A DNA stretch of 64,000 nucleotides from Luteimonas padinae (GTDB lineage Bacteria; Pseudomonadota; Gammaproteobacteria; Xanthomonadales; Xanthomonadaceae). Positions 8,562 through 18,034 of the stretch are shown in pieces. Made by a program: the position numbers and the translations under genes. The stretch's first letter is position 1, and the number at the start of each line of letters is the position of its first letter. The DNA lies in NCBI RefSeq assembly GCF_014652935.1, contig NZ_BMZT01000007.1, positions 70,464 to 134,463 of the forward strand, in the 5' to 3' direction. The notes under the pieces are model-generated. The model was not told the origin of the DNA. It saw nothing but the letters and a program-made list of their open reading frames with translations, and did not search any database.

Positions 8562-8579
8562 GCCGGCCGCGCGCCGGCC
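8561..8579 (+). terminator. Hairpin after lpdA
   Basis: A perfect 7-bp stem (ggccggc 8561-8567, gccggcc 8573-8579) starts at the stop codon. A second GC-rich hairpin (8588-8594/8606-8612) follows. Neither has a T-tract, so termination is plausible but not certain. Confidence 0.45.
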
Positions 8580-8690
8580 GCGCCTCCCCGCCCCGTCCCC
8601 GGGGTGGGGCGGCAGGCCGCATCCGGCGCGCCGGTGTGACCGCGCGCACATCGACGCCGTCACTGCGTCGCGTTTCCCGCCCCCTTAGGG

Positions 8691-8815
8691 CCGACCCCAT
8701 CTGGCGCCTTCCCCCCGCGGCCGCGTATCCGGTAGCGGCGGGCGCGATCGCGCGCCCGCTGGTCCGGTTCCGGGAACGGGGGGAGCCAAGCGCCAGAGGC
8801 GCAACGAGGGGTCGA
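8691..8815 (+). promoter_or_regulatory. Structured 5' leader, possible unassigned riboswitch or thermosensor
   Basis: Three nested perfect 7-bp helices can form: 8692-8698 with 8808-8814 (cgacccc/ggggtcg), 8700-8706 with 8791-8797 (tctggcg/cgccaga), and 8711-8717 with 8777-8783 (ccccccg/cgggggg). Inside the third are further hairpins, including one near 8738-8759. The closing helix ends 2 bases before the amidase ATG at 8817 and includes its only purine-rich ribosome-binding stretch (gagggg). This looks like a start-site-sequestering cis-regulatory RNA. I could not match it to a known class. Confidence 0.5.
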
Positions 8816-8816
8816 G

Positions 8817-10733
8817 ATGAAGATTCGGAACAGTCATGGGGCAGTGCTGCTGTTGTCCACCGCGCTGGCCGCTGCGGGGGCGTCGGCGGGTGAATCGCGG
8901 GTCATGCAGTGGGACGCCGGGGACGACGTCGCCGCCGCGAAGCAGGAAGCGGCGATGGACGAGCGCCTGCGCAACGAGGAAGTGCGCCTGCGCGCCGAGC
9001 GCGCCGCCTATCCCGCGTACTTCAAGCGCGCCTACGCCGCGTATCCGCAGCTTCCGCGCGGCACGCTGGAGGCCATCGCCTACGTGCAGAGCCGCTGGCA
9101 GAACGTGCGCGCCGACGAGTCGGGCGCGATGGCCGATCACGGCCACATGCCCGCGGCGCACGGCGTGATGGGCCTGTATGCCGGCGATGGCTTCGCCGAC
9201 CAGGTGGGCGAGGCCGCGGGGCTGCTCGGCGTGCCGGCCGAGCGCGTCAGGCTCGACCCGGCCACCAGCATCATGGCGGCCGCGGCGCTGCTGGACCGGC
9301 AGCTGCGTGGCCATGACGCCAGGGATCCCGCGGCGCTGGCCTCGGCGCTTGCGCGCTATGCGGGCTTCTCCGCGTCGCCTGCCGGCGGCGCGATCGACGA
9401 CTACGCGCGCGCCAGCTTCGCCTTCGACGTGCTGCTGGCTCAGGACCGCGGCATCGACGAGAAGGGCATGGTGGTGCCGCAGAAGGCCGTGGAGTGGGAG
9501 CGCGCCTTCGACCTCGACATGCTGGTGCGCCTGCAGGCGCCGTTCGTGCGCCTCGACGTCGAGGGCGACCGCATCGAGGTCGACGGCTACGCCATCGATC
9601 CGGTCAGCGAGCAGCTGGTGCGGACGCCGTCGAAGAAGGACGGCGGCGACGGCAGCGTGCGCGCGCAGAGCACCGACTACGGCCCGGCGATCTGGAACCC
9701 GGCGCACTCGACCAACTACAACGCCTCGCGCAGCGCCGCGGTCAGCGCGGTCACCCTGCACACCGCGCAGGGCAGCTACGCCGGCACCATCAGCTGGTTC
9801 AAGAACTCGGCCGCCAACGTCAGCGCCCACTACGTGATCCGCAGCTCCGACGGCCAGGTCACGCAGATGGTGCGCAACGCCCACACCGCCTGGCACGTGC
9901 GCAACCAGAACAGCTACACCCTGGGCATCGAGCACGAGGGCTACGTCAACAACAGCAGCTGGTACACCAGCGCGATGTACAACGCATCGGCGGCGCTGGT
10001 GCGCAACTTCTGCTCGAAGTACAGCGCCATCACCTGCTCCAGCGCCTACAAGGGTGCGCCCTCGAGCGGCATCAACGTCCTGCCGACCTCGGTCAAGATC
10101 AAGGGCCACCAGCACTTCAGCGGCCAGACCCACACCGACCCGGGCATCAACTGGAACTGGGCCAGCTACTACAACCTGCTCAACCCCGGCAGCGGTGGCG
10201 GCACGAAGTACCTCGACCGCTTCGAGAGCAGCGTCGGGCACTTCAACACGTCGCCGGCCTACTCCGGCAGCACCACCGGCATCTCCACCGCGTCCACCGC
10301 GACCCGCACCTGCACCACCCGCCGCAACGGCAGCTGCTCGCTGCGGGTGCTTCTGAAGGACAACCCGAACACCAGCGCGTCCTGGGCGGTGCGCCTGCTC
10401 TCGGGCAGCGGCAATCCGGGCAGCAACGTCGCGCTGTCGCGCGCCAACGGCAGCGTGGGCTTCTGGGTGTTCGCGGGCGGCTCCGGCATGAGCGTGGCCG
10501 TGGGCATCGACGACAGCGACGGCACCGAGCGCTCGGTGAGCCGCTCGATTCCCGCCAACACCTGGACCTACGTGTCCTGGTCGCTCACCGATGCCAACCA
10601 GTGGAACGCCTGGGTGGGCGGCAACGGTGCGATCAGCGCGAGCAGCGTGAAGCTGGACGCGATCTGGCTGTACCACGCCAACACCAGCTACGACATCAAC
10701 GTCTACATCGACGACGTTCAGGCCAGGAACTGA
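8817..10733 (+). CDS. Secreted N-acetylmuramoyl-L-alanine amidase with degenerate SLT-like region
   Basis: A 638-residue secreted peptidoglycan hydrolase. Residues 1-24 form a signal peptide. Residues about 65-200 resemble a lytic-transglycosylase fold (TLEAIAYVQSRW, HGVMGLY, LDPATSIMAAAALL), but Gln91 stands where the catalytic Glu is expected. Residues about 295-455 are a zinc amidase_2/PGRP domain with candidate ligands His315 (VTLHT), His431 and Asp441 (KGHQH...HTDPG) and the conserved IEHEG. Residues about 465-638 form a beta-rich domain shared with the next gene's product. The enzyme would cut the MurNAc-L-Ala bond in the periplasm or outside the cell. It is preceded by a structured leader. 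Confidence 0.85.
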   Translation: MKIRNSHGAVLLLSTALAAAGASAGESRVMQWDAGDDVAAAKQEAAMDERLRNEEVRLRAERAAYPAYFKRAYAAYPQLPRGTLEAIAYVQSRWQNVRADESGAMADHGHMPAAHGVMGLYAGDGFADQVGEAAGLLGVPAERVRLDPATSIMAAAALLDRQLRGHDARDPAALASALARYAGFSASPAGGAIDDYARASFAFDVLLAQDRGIDEKGMVVPQKAVEWERAFDLDMLVRLQAPFVRLDVEGDRIEVDGYAIDPVSEQLVRTPSKKDGGDGSVRAQSTDYGPAIWNPAHSTNYNASRSAAVSAVTLHTAQGSYAGTISWFKNSAANVSAHYVIRSSDGQVTQMVRNAHTAWHVRNQNSYTLGIEHEGYVNNSSWYTSAMYNASAALVRNFCSKYSAITCSSAYKGAPSSGINVLPTSVKIKGHQHFSGQTHTDPGINWNWASYYNLLNPGSGGGTKYLDRFESSVGHFNTSPAYSGSTTGISTASTATRTCTTRRNGSCSLRVLLKDNPNTSASWAVRLLSGSGNPGSNVALSRANGSVGFWVFAGGSGMSVAVGIDDSDGTERSVSRSIPANTWTYVSWSLTDANQWNAWVGGNGAISASSVKLDAIWLYHANTSYDINVYIDDVQARN

Positions 10734-10742
10734 CCCGGCTCC

Positions 10743-10770
10743 GGGCGGTGGCGGTTCGCCGCCATCGCCC
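10743..10770 (+). terminator. UUCG-loop hairpin after the amidase gene
   Basis: A 12-bp stem (10743-10754/10759-10770, one G-U pair) is closed by a TTCG tetraloop, 9 bases after the stop. There is no strong T-tract. Confidence 0.55.
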
Positions 10771-10880
10771 ATCCCACTGCGGCAGCGCGAGGGCCTGCGC
10801 CCGTCGCGGGCGGTCCGCATGCGGACAGGCCGCCCCGCGGCAGTTGCCGTTGCATTCCAGCGATCCGCCGGAAACGCCCC

Positions 10881-12965
10881 ATGTCCACCCTGACAGACCG
10901 GAAGGCGGGTCATCCCCGCCGCCGCGCCGTGATCCTTGCGGCCGCGTTCGTCGCCTGCGTGGCGGGCCTCGCGCACGCGGGGCCTGTACCCCCGCTGCTG
11001 GCAAGTGATGGCACGCGGCCGGATCCTTCGGCGCCCCTGGTGCGCGTGCGTGACAGCGCGACCGGTCGCAGCCTGCCGGCCCAGGCCGAGTTGCAATCAC
11101 TCGCGCGCGCCGATGCCGTCCGCCAGGGCGCGCTGCCATCCTCGGGTGCGCGACTTGCGCAGGTCGCGCACGGTACGTACCAGCTGTCCGTATCGGCGCC
11201 GGGTTACCACCCGCTGTCGATGCCCCTCCAGGTCGACGGCACGGCCGCGTTGCCGGTGACGCTCTGGCTGCAGCCACAGCGGCCCTCCGTCGAGGCCGAG
11301 CGCCGTGCCTTGCGTGCCGTTGAATGCGGTGTCTGCGCCATCGTGTCCGGTCATGTCTACGATCGCGATTCGGGGCGTCCGCTGCCGGGGCTGCGCATCC
11401 GCTCCGAACGCGGGGGCAGGGCCACCACCGATCGTGACGGCGCGTTCGAGCTGGTGCTGCATGCATCCCCGCACACCACCACCGACGCCGAAGCCCTGCC
11501 CGAAACCACCAGCCTGGTGATCGAGGGCGGCGGCTACCGGCAGGCGCTGCGCAATCTCGCGCTGTACCAGGACAGCCATGACCTGATCCTGGATCTCGCC
11601 CATGGCGGCTCGCCGCCAGCCGACTTCGGACATGTCCAGTTGCAGGCCGGGACGGCGCCTGCGCGCGCCGCGCTGGCCGGGGCTCCGATCGTGGCGGCGA
11701 TCGAAGCCGAGCGCGTCGCCACCGACCGGCACCAGGCCCTGGATCCGGACGATCCGCACGCGGTGGCGATGGCGCGCGAGCTCGCCGCGCAGGCCGCCAC
11801 CCTTCCGGTGCCGGGCAGCATCCGCGTCGGCACCAACTGTTCGGGGCGCAGTTGCACGGGGGTGTCTGTCTACGCGCTGGAGGATTACGTCGGCCGCGGC
11901 CTGGACGATGAATGGATCGCGTCCTGGCGGGCGGCGTCGCTGGCCGCCGGCGCGATCGCGTACCGCAGCTACGGCGCCTACCACGTGGCGAATCCGGTCA
12001 ACAGCCAGTACGACATCTGCAGCAGCACGTCCTGCCAGGTGTTCCAGCCGGGTTCGGCGACGGCCACGGTCGCCGCCGCCGCGGCCACCCGCGGCGTGGT
12101 CCTGACCCGCGACGGCCAGAGCATCGCCTTCAGCGAATACTCGGCCGAAAACAACGCCTGGGATGACCCGTCCGATGGCCTGTCATGCAGCAATCCCGAC
12201 CTCAGCTGCGGCAACGGCCGCAACGGATCGCCACGCAACGGCTGGCCCTGCCTGTCCGACCCGGTCGGGACCGGGCGCGGCTGTTTCGGCCACGGGCGCG
12301 GCATGAGCCAGTGGGGTACGCAGCGCTGGGCCGCCAACCACGGGCGCGACTGGCTGTGGATCACCAACCACTACTTCAACAACAGCAACCAGCCCGGCGG
12401 GATGCGCAATGCCTTCCTGGCCAACCTCGCCACCGCCACCACGATGCTCGACAACTTCGAGAACGGCGTGGGCCGGTTCGGAACCGGCCCCACCTACTCG
12501 GGCAGCACCGTGGGCATCAGCACCGCCTCGACTGCCATGCGGACCTGCAGCGTCCGCCACGGCGGCACGTGTTCCCTGCATGTCCGGCTGGTGGACGATC
12601 CCGGCAGCAGCGCCGCCTGGGCGGTGCGCCTGCTGTCGGGCGTCGGTACTCCCGCGGCCAATGCGCCGCTGTCGCGCACGGGCAGCGTCGGCTTCTGGGT
12701 CTATGCCGGCGGCAGCGGCATGAGCGTGGCCGTGGGCATCGACGACAGCGATGGCACCGAGCGTTCGGTCACTCGCGCGATCCCGGCCAACCGCTGGACC
12801 TACGTGTCCTGGTCGCTGGCCGACGCCGGCCAGTGGAACGCCTGGGCAGGCGGCAACGGCGCGATCAGTGCGAGCAGCGTGAAGCTGGACGCGATCTGGC
12901 TGTACCACGCCAACACCAGCTACGACATCAACGTCTACATCGACGACGTGCAGGTGCGGAACTGA
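10881..12965 (+). CDS. Secreted SpoIID/LytB-domain protein
   Basis: A 694-residue secreted protein with a signal peptide (about 1-34). Two carboxypeptidase-regulatory-like beta segments follow (about 50-200, including SGHVYDRDSGRPLPGLRI). The SpoIID/LytB domain (about 310-500) has ALEDYVGRGLDDEW, with Glu344 at the position of the family's functional Glu, then AGAIAYRSYGAYH and the late GHGRGMSQWG. SpoIID proteins cleave, or activate amidases on, denuded glycan strands; outside spore-formers they are linked to amidase regulation. The C-terminal domain (about 522-694) is nearly the same as that of the upstream amidase, so the two probably act on the same surface. The ATG at 10881 is the first good start. 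Confidence 0.82.
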   Translation: MSTLTDRKAGHPRRRAVILAAAFVACVAGLAHAGPVPPLLASDGTRPDPSAPLVRVRDSATGRSLPAQAELQSLARADAVRQGALPSSGARLAQVAHGTYQLSVSAPGYHPLSMPLQVDGTAALPVTLWLQPQRPSVEAERRALRAVECGVCAIVSGHVYDRDSGRPLPGLRIRSERGGRATTDRDGAFELVLHASPHTTTDAEALPETTSLVIEGGGYRQALRNLALYQDSHDLILDLAHGGSPPADFGHVQLQAGTAPARAALAGAPIVAAIEAERVATDRHQALDPDDPHAVAMARELAAQAATLPVPGSIRVGTNCSGRSCTGVSVYALEDYVGRGLDDEWIASWRAASLAAGAIAYRSYGAYHVANPVNSQYDICSSTSCQVFQPGSATATVAAAAATRGVVLTRDGQSIAFSEYSAENNAWDDPSDGLSCSNPDLSCGNGRNGSPRNGWPCLSDPVGTGRGCFGHGRGMSQWGTQRWAANHGRDWLWITNHYFNNSNQPGGMRNAFLANLATATTMLDNFENGVGRFGTGPTYSGSTVGISTASTAMRTCSVRHGGTCSLHVRLVDDPGSSAAWAVRLLSGVGTPAANAPLSRTGSVGFWVYAGGSGMSVAVGIDDSDGTERSVTRAIPANRWTYVSWSLADAGQWNAWAGGNGAISASSVKLDAIWLYHANTSYDINVYIDDVQVRN

Positions 12966-12970
12966 GCGAG

Positions 12971-13003
12971 GGCCCGCGGGGCGGGATGGCCGCCCCGCGG
13001 GCC
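12971..13003. terminator. Bidirectional terminator hairpin
   Basis: A perfect 14-bp GC-rich stem (12971-12984 with 12990-13003) with loop gatgg lies between the stops of the convergent SpoIID-like and outer-membrane genes. No clear T-tract is present on either side. Confidence 0.7.
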
Positions 13004-13008
13004 TGCGG

Positions 13009-13974
13009 TCAGAAGCGGAAGGTCACGCCCGCCATCGGGCCGTGCACCTTGAGTTCGGTGCGCGCTGCCGCCGACCAGGCGATGTCGGCGAGGCCGGCCT
13101 CCGCGGGCGGCACGATCGTTCCGGAGAAGTTGTCGCGCAGCTTGAGCCGGAACCAGTCGTAGCCGACGTGGATGCCGATGCGGTCGGTGACGAGATACTC
13201 GACGACCACGCCGGCGCGTTCGAAGTGACCGTCCTCGTCGATGAAGTCGCCCCAGCCCGCATCCAGGTACTGGCCGTCCAGGTCGACGCGCCAGCGGTCC
13301 GACGGCCGCCAGGTCAGGCGGGTGTGGACCGCGGGGCTCCAGCCGTCGAAGCCTTCCTCCATCCGCGCGCTGCCGGCCTCGAGCTCGTCCGTGCCCGACC
13401 ATGCGACGTCGGCGGTGGCCTCCAGGTCGAGGTGGGTGACGCCGAGGCCGAGGCCCCACTCGAGCGCCGGCGTGTCGACAATCGCGTACTCGTAGTGGGC
13501 CGACGCCATCGCGAACTTGATGCGGCCGTGCGCGTCGGCCGCCGGCAGGCCGACCGGACCGTCCGGCAGGCCGGGATCCACGGAGCCGCCGCCGAAGCTC
13601 CAGTCCTCGTCGTTCTCGTAGTCGTAGTAGCTCGCGCCGATCGACTGGCGGTCGCTGATGCGGAAGTTGAGCGCACCGCGCGGGCGCCAGTCGTCGCCGG
13701 TGTCGAGGTTCACCGCATCGGAGAAGACCGCGGTTTCGCCCTCGCTGGTGGCCTCGCCGTCGAGGCCCAGGTTGAGGTCGGCGCCGGGATTGAAGGCGCT
13801 CAGGCGCAGGGTGAAGCGGTCGTCGCGGCTGTTGTCGTCCTGCGCGGACGCGGTCTGCGCGGCGGCCAGGGCCAGCAGCGCGAAGGCCAGTGCGTGGCGG
13901 TGGATGCGGGGACGCGGGGATGCTGCACGGGAAGCACGGGTCATGGGGGGGCCAGCGTTGGGGGGGGGGTGCAT
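13009..13974 (-). CDS. Outer membrane beta-barrel protein, family not recognised, start in a poly-C region
   Basis: A beta-barrel protein: a signal peptide (HALAFALLALAAAQTASAQ) is followed by alternating amphipathic strands ending MAGVTFRF, with a C-terminal Phe. Strand-like segments include FTLRLSAFNPGADLNLG and RIGIHVGYDWFRLKLRD. Two starts are possible. The ATG at 13974 gives 321 residues and places a C10 run (coding strand, 13960-13969) right after its second codon. The ATG at 13944 gives 311 residues and directly follows a C7 run. Neither has a clear ribosome site. No function is assigned; the gene is divergent from the BCCT transporter. Confidence 0.7.
   Translation of the reverse strand: MHPPPNAGPPMTRASRAASPRPRIHRHALAFALLALAAAQTASAQDDNSRDDRFTLRLSAFNPGADLNLGLDGEATSEGETAVFSDAVNLDTGDDWRPRGALNFRISDRQSIGASYYDYENDEDWSFGGGSVDPGLPDGPVGLPAADAHGRIKFAMASAHYEYAIVDTPALEWGLGLGVTHLDLEATADVAWSGTDELEAGSARMEEGFDGWSPAVHTRLTWRPSDRWRVDLDGQYLDAGWGDFIDEDGHFERAGVVVEYLVTDRIGIHVGYDWFRLKLRDNFSGTIVPPAEAGLADIAWSAAARTELKVHGPMAGVTFRF
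13945..13969 (-). repeat. Homopolymer C tracts (C7 and C10 on the coding strand)
   Basis: On the + strand there are seven Gs at 13945-13951 and ten Gs at 13960-13969, at the 5' end of the outer-membrane protein gene. I noticed no other homopolymer this long in the window. Such tracts are typical slippage sites in phase-variable surface genes. Confidence 0.85.
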
Positions 13975-14057
13975 ATCTTTGTTCGTGCGCGGGTCCACGA
14001 TGCGTGAACGAAGACTAAGCTTGGCACGCATCCCGTCGCCACGAAGGACATCGCGCC

Positions 14058-15602
14058 ATGGTTTTTCGCGTCTCGCTGCTGCTCATCGTCGCCTTGTCCA
14101 TCGTCGCCGGCGTCGCCCCGGTCCGCTTCGGCGAGGTGAGCGGTGCCGCACTCGCGGCCGTCATCGCGCACGCCGGCTGGATGTACCTGCTGATCGTGTT
14201 CCTGACGCTGCTTTTCCTCGCCTGGCTGGCGTTCGGGCCGGCCGGCCGCCTGCGCATCGGTGGCCGCGACGCCGAACCCGAGTTCTCCGGCCCGACCTGG
14301 CTGGCGATGCTGTTCGCGGCGGGCATGGGCATCGGCCTGGTGTTCTGGGGCGCGGCCGAGCCGGTGTCGCACCTGGTCCGGCCGCCCGAAGGCCTGCCGC
14401 CCGACACGCCGCAGGCCGCGCGCGCGGCGATGCGCTACACCTTCTTCCACTGGGGCCTGCATCCTTGGGCGATCTACGCGCTGATGGGGCTGGCGATCGC
14501 GTGGTTCCAGTACAACCGCAGCGGTCGCGGCCTGGTCAGCGACCTGCTGCAGCCGCTGATCGGCGACCGCCACCTCGGGTGGATGGGCAGCGTGGTCAAC
14601 ATCGTGGCGGTGGTCGCGACCGCGATCGGCGTCGCCACCACCCTGGGCTTCGGCACGATGCAGATCAGCGCCGGCATGACCCGCGTGTTCGGACTGCCCG
14701 GCGGCCTCGGCATGCAGCTGGCCGTGATCGCGGCCGGCTTCGTGCTGTACATGGCCTCGAGCGCCAGCGGCGTCGACCGCGGCATCAAGTGGCTTTCGAG
14801 CTTCAACCTTGCGCTCGCGGGCCTGCTCCTGCTGGCCGTGGCCCTGCTCGGGCCGACCGGCTTCATCGTCGAGACCTTCACCACCTCGCTCGGCAGCTAC
14901 CTGGACCACCTGGTGGGGATGAGCCTGACGATGACGCCGTTCTCCGGCAGCACCTGGGTGGCGGACTGGACCATCTTCTATTGGGCCTGGTGGATCTCGT
15001 GGTCGCCCTTCGTCGGGGCGTTCATCGCGCGGGTTTCCTACGGCCGCAGCGTGCGCGAATTCGTGCTGGGCGTGGTCGTGGCGCCGAGCATGCTGGGCTT
15101 CGCGTGGTTCGCGACCTTCGGCGGCGCCGCGCTGTGGGGCCAGATCTTCGGCGGCGTGGACATGGCCGGCGCGCTCGCCGAGGGCTACGAAACGGTGCTG
15201 TTCGGCATGTACGACATGCTCCCGTTCCCCGGCCTGCTCTCGGGGCTGAGCGTGCTGCTGCTGGTGATCTTCTTCGTGACCTCGGCCGATTCCGCCGTGC
15301 TGGTGCTGGGCTCGATGTCGAGCGAGAACGCCGGCGACCCGCCGCTGGCGAGGAAGTTGGCATGGGGCATCGCGGTCGCGCTGATCGCGGCGGCGATGCT
15401 GATGGCCGGCGGCCTCGAGGCGCTGCAGGCGCTGATCACGGTGGCGGCGCTGCCGTTCGCGCTGCTGATGCTGGGCGTGATGGTGGGGCTGCAGCGGGTG
15501 CTGGGCATGGAAGTGCTGCGCGAAAAGGCCGAGGAGCGGCGCGCCCGCCGTGCCATCGAGGACTGGATCGCCCGCGAGGAGGAGCGGCGACAGGACGGCT
15601 GA
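14058..15602 (+). CDS. BCCT family betaine/carnitine/choline transporter
   Basis: A 514-residue inner-membrane transporter with about twelve helices. BCCT signatures are GMGIGLVFWGAAEP near residue 95 and the Trp-rich WAWWISWSPFVGAFIARVSYGR near 310, which forms the substrate aromatic box. These carriers import quaternary ammonium compounds such as glycine betaine with sodium or protons, usually for osmoprotection. The GMGIG glycine stretch and a short charged tail fit the family. The start at 14058 has aagga nine bases upstream. The substrate cannot be fixed from sequence. It is divergent from an outer-membrane protein gene and closed by a strong hairpin. Confidence 0.9.
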   Translation: MVFRVSLLLIVALSIVAGVAPVRFGEVSGAALAAVIAHAGWMYLLIVFLTLLFLAWLAFGPAGRLRIGGRDAEPEFSGPTWLAMLFAAGMGIGLVFWGAAEPVSHLVRPPEGLPPDTPQAARAAMRYTFFHWGLHPWAIYALMGLAIAWFQYNRSGRGLVSDLLQPLIGDRHLGWMGSVVNIVAVVATAIGVATTLGFGTMQISAGMTRVFGLPGGLGMQLAVIAAGFVLYMASSASGVDRGIKWLSSFNLALAGLLLLAVALLGPTGFIVETFTTSLGSYLDHLVGMSLTMTPFSGSTWVADWTIFYWAWWISWSPFVGAFIARVSYGRSVREFVLGVVVAPSMLGFAWFATFGGAALWGQIFGGVDMAGALAEGYETVLFGMYDMLPFPGLLSGLSVLLLVIFFVTSADSAVLVLGSMSSENAGDPPLARKLAWGIAVALIAAAMLMAGGLEALQALITVAALPFALLMLGVMVGLQRVLGMEVLREKAEERRARRAIEDWIAREEERRQDG

Positions 15603-15608
15603 AAAGTC

Positions 15609-15632
15609 GAAGCCCCGGCATGCCGGGGCTTC
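15609..15632 (+). terminator. Terminator-like palindrome after the BCCT gene
   Basis: A perfect 24-bp palindrome (gaagccccgg with ccggggcttc, centre gcat/atgc) lies 6 bases after the stop, without a following T-tract. From 15633 to 15807 I see no gene. Confidence 0.6.
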
Positions 15633-15807
15633 CGCGGGCCCGTGCGGATCGACGAGGGGAGAGCACACAGGCCGCGCACAGGTCTGACCGCGCGGCGGGC
15701 CGGAGGTTCCCGGCGGCGGCGGGCATCGCCTGAATGCGGCTGCGGGGGCGCCGCGCCGCCCGGATCCCGGCGCCAGCCCGGCGTTCAGCGAATCGGTCCT
15801 CCCGGCA

Positions 15808-15838
15808 TTGGCCCCGGGACGCTGGTGACTGTTATACT
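15808..15838 (+). promoter_or_regulatory. Predicted promoter of the atp operon (extended -10)
   Basis: TATACT (15833-15838) is preceded by TGT, an extended -10 element. TTGGCC (15808-15813) is a weak -35 with a 19-bp spacer. It lies about 64 bp before atpI, the first gene of the ATP synthase operon. Confidence 0.6.
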
Positions 15839-15901
15839 TCCGGGGCTTTACGGGGCCGATTCAAACCGGACCGGCTCCCGCACCAGGGTCACAGGACACC
15901 A

Positions 15902-16285
15902 ATGCTCAATCCCCTTGCCGCAGGGTCGCGGCTGGTGCGGCGCACGATCGCCTTCCAGGCGGTCGCGGTCGCCGCGCTTTCGCTTGCGTTGCTGGCGAAG
16001 GGGCCTGCGTGGTCGCTGGCCGCCCTCGCGGGCGGCGGGGCCATCGCCGCGGGCGGCGCGCTGTACGGCGTGCTCGCGCTGGGCGGCGGCATCGCCCCGG
16101 CCATCGGCGCGCTTGCGCGGCTGGTGCTGGGGCTGCTGGCGAAGTGGCTGGTGGTGATCGCGACGCTGTTCATCGCGATCGCAGTGGCGAAGCTGCCGGC
16201 CCTGGCGGTGATGGGGGGCGCGGTCGTCGCGCTGGTGGCACAGGTGCTGGCCATGGCCAGCGGACATCGAAACGGGAATCCATGA
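15902..16285 (+). CDS. atpI: ATP synthase subunit I
   Basis: A 127-residue hydrophobic protein with about four membrane helices (near 17-33, 37-60, 75-98 and 100-120). It is the first gene of the atp operon and lies just before atpB, the classic AtpI position. AtpI assists assembly of the c-ring and is not part of the final enzyme. The sequence is poorly conserved, as usual for the family, so the call rests mainly on topology, size and place. The ATG at 15902 gives the N-terminus MLNPLAAGSRLVRRTIAFQ. Confidence 0.85.
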   Translation: MLNPLAAGSRLVRRTIAFQAVAVAALSLALLAKGPAWSLAALAGGGAIAAGGALYGVLALGGGIAPAIGALARLVLGLLAKWLVVIATLFIAIAVAKLPALAVMGGAVVALVAQVLAMASGHRNGNP

Positions 16286-17455
<1,170 letters not shown>

Positions 17456-17558
17456 TCAACGCTCCGCAGTCGGCAGGGGCGGCGACCGTCGCCCCCGCCA
17501 AGCCGCAGGGCCGGCATGCGCAGCCGCGCATGCCCCGACCACCACGACAGGCAACGCC

Positions 17559-18029
17559 ATGAACATCAATCTCACCCTGATCGCCCAGGCGCTTTCGTTC
17601 GCTGCGCTGATCTGGCTGATCGCCACCTTCGTCTGGCCGCCGCTGCTCAAGGCCATCGAGGAGCGCCAGCAGAAGATCGCCGAGGGTCTCGCCGCCGCCG
17701 ACAACAGCCAGCGCGCCCTTGCGCAGGCCCAGGACAAGGCGAACGAGGAGCTCAAGGCCGCGCGTACCAAGGCCAACGAGATCATCGACCAGGCGCACCA
17801 GCGCGCGAACCAGATCGTCGAGGCCGCGCGCGTCGAAGCGCAGACCGAGTCGATCCGGCAGAAGGCCATGTTCGACGCGGAAATCGAGGCTTCGGCCAAT
17901 CGTGCCCGCGAGGACCTGCGCCGCCAGGTGTCGGCGCTTGCCGTCACCGGTGCGGAAAAGCTGCTGAAGCGTGAGATCGACGCCAGCGCCCACAAGGCGC
18001 TGCTCGACGAACTCGCCGCGGAGATCTGA
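17559..18029 (+). CDS. atpF: F0F1 ATP synthase subunit b
   Basis: A 156-residue subunit forming the peripheral stalk. One N-terminal membrane helix (about 5-27, [20 protein letters not shown]) is followed by a long Ala/Gln/Glu-rich coiled coil that runs along the enzyme to delta and alpha. Length and layout match E. coli AtpF, also 156 residues. It dimerises in the complex and acts as the stator. The start ATG follows aggcaacgcc, and the gene is 5 bases before atpH. Confidence 0.95.
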   Translation: MNINLTLIAQALSFAALIWLIATFVWPPLLKAIEERQQKIAEGLAAADNSQRALAQAQDKANEELKAARTKANEIIDQAHQRANQIVEAARVEAQTESIRQKAMFDAEIEASANRAREDLRRQVSALAVTGAEKLLKREIDASAHKALLDELAAEI

Positions 18030-18034
18030 GCCCG

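Noticed and set aside
8691-8816. Assignment of the amidase leader to the c-di-AMP (ydaO) riboswitch class
   Set aside because: A cggggggagcc box and a nearby ggttcc/ggaac hairpin recall that class, but the 3' half of the conserved core is missing before the start codon.
14021-14040. TTGGCACGC motif resembling a sigma-54 -24 element before the BCCT gene
   Set aside because: There is no GC/TTGC -12 element at the right spacing, and no enhancer-like palindrome or activator gene nearby.
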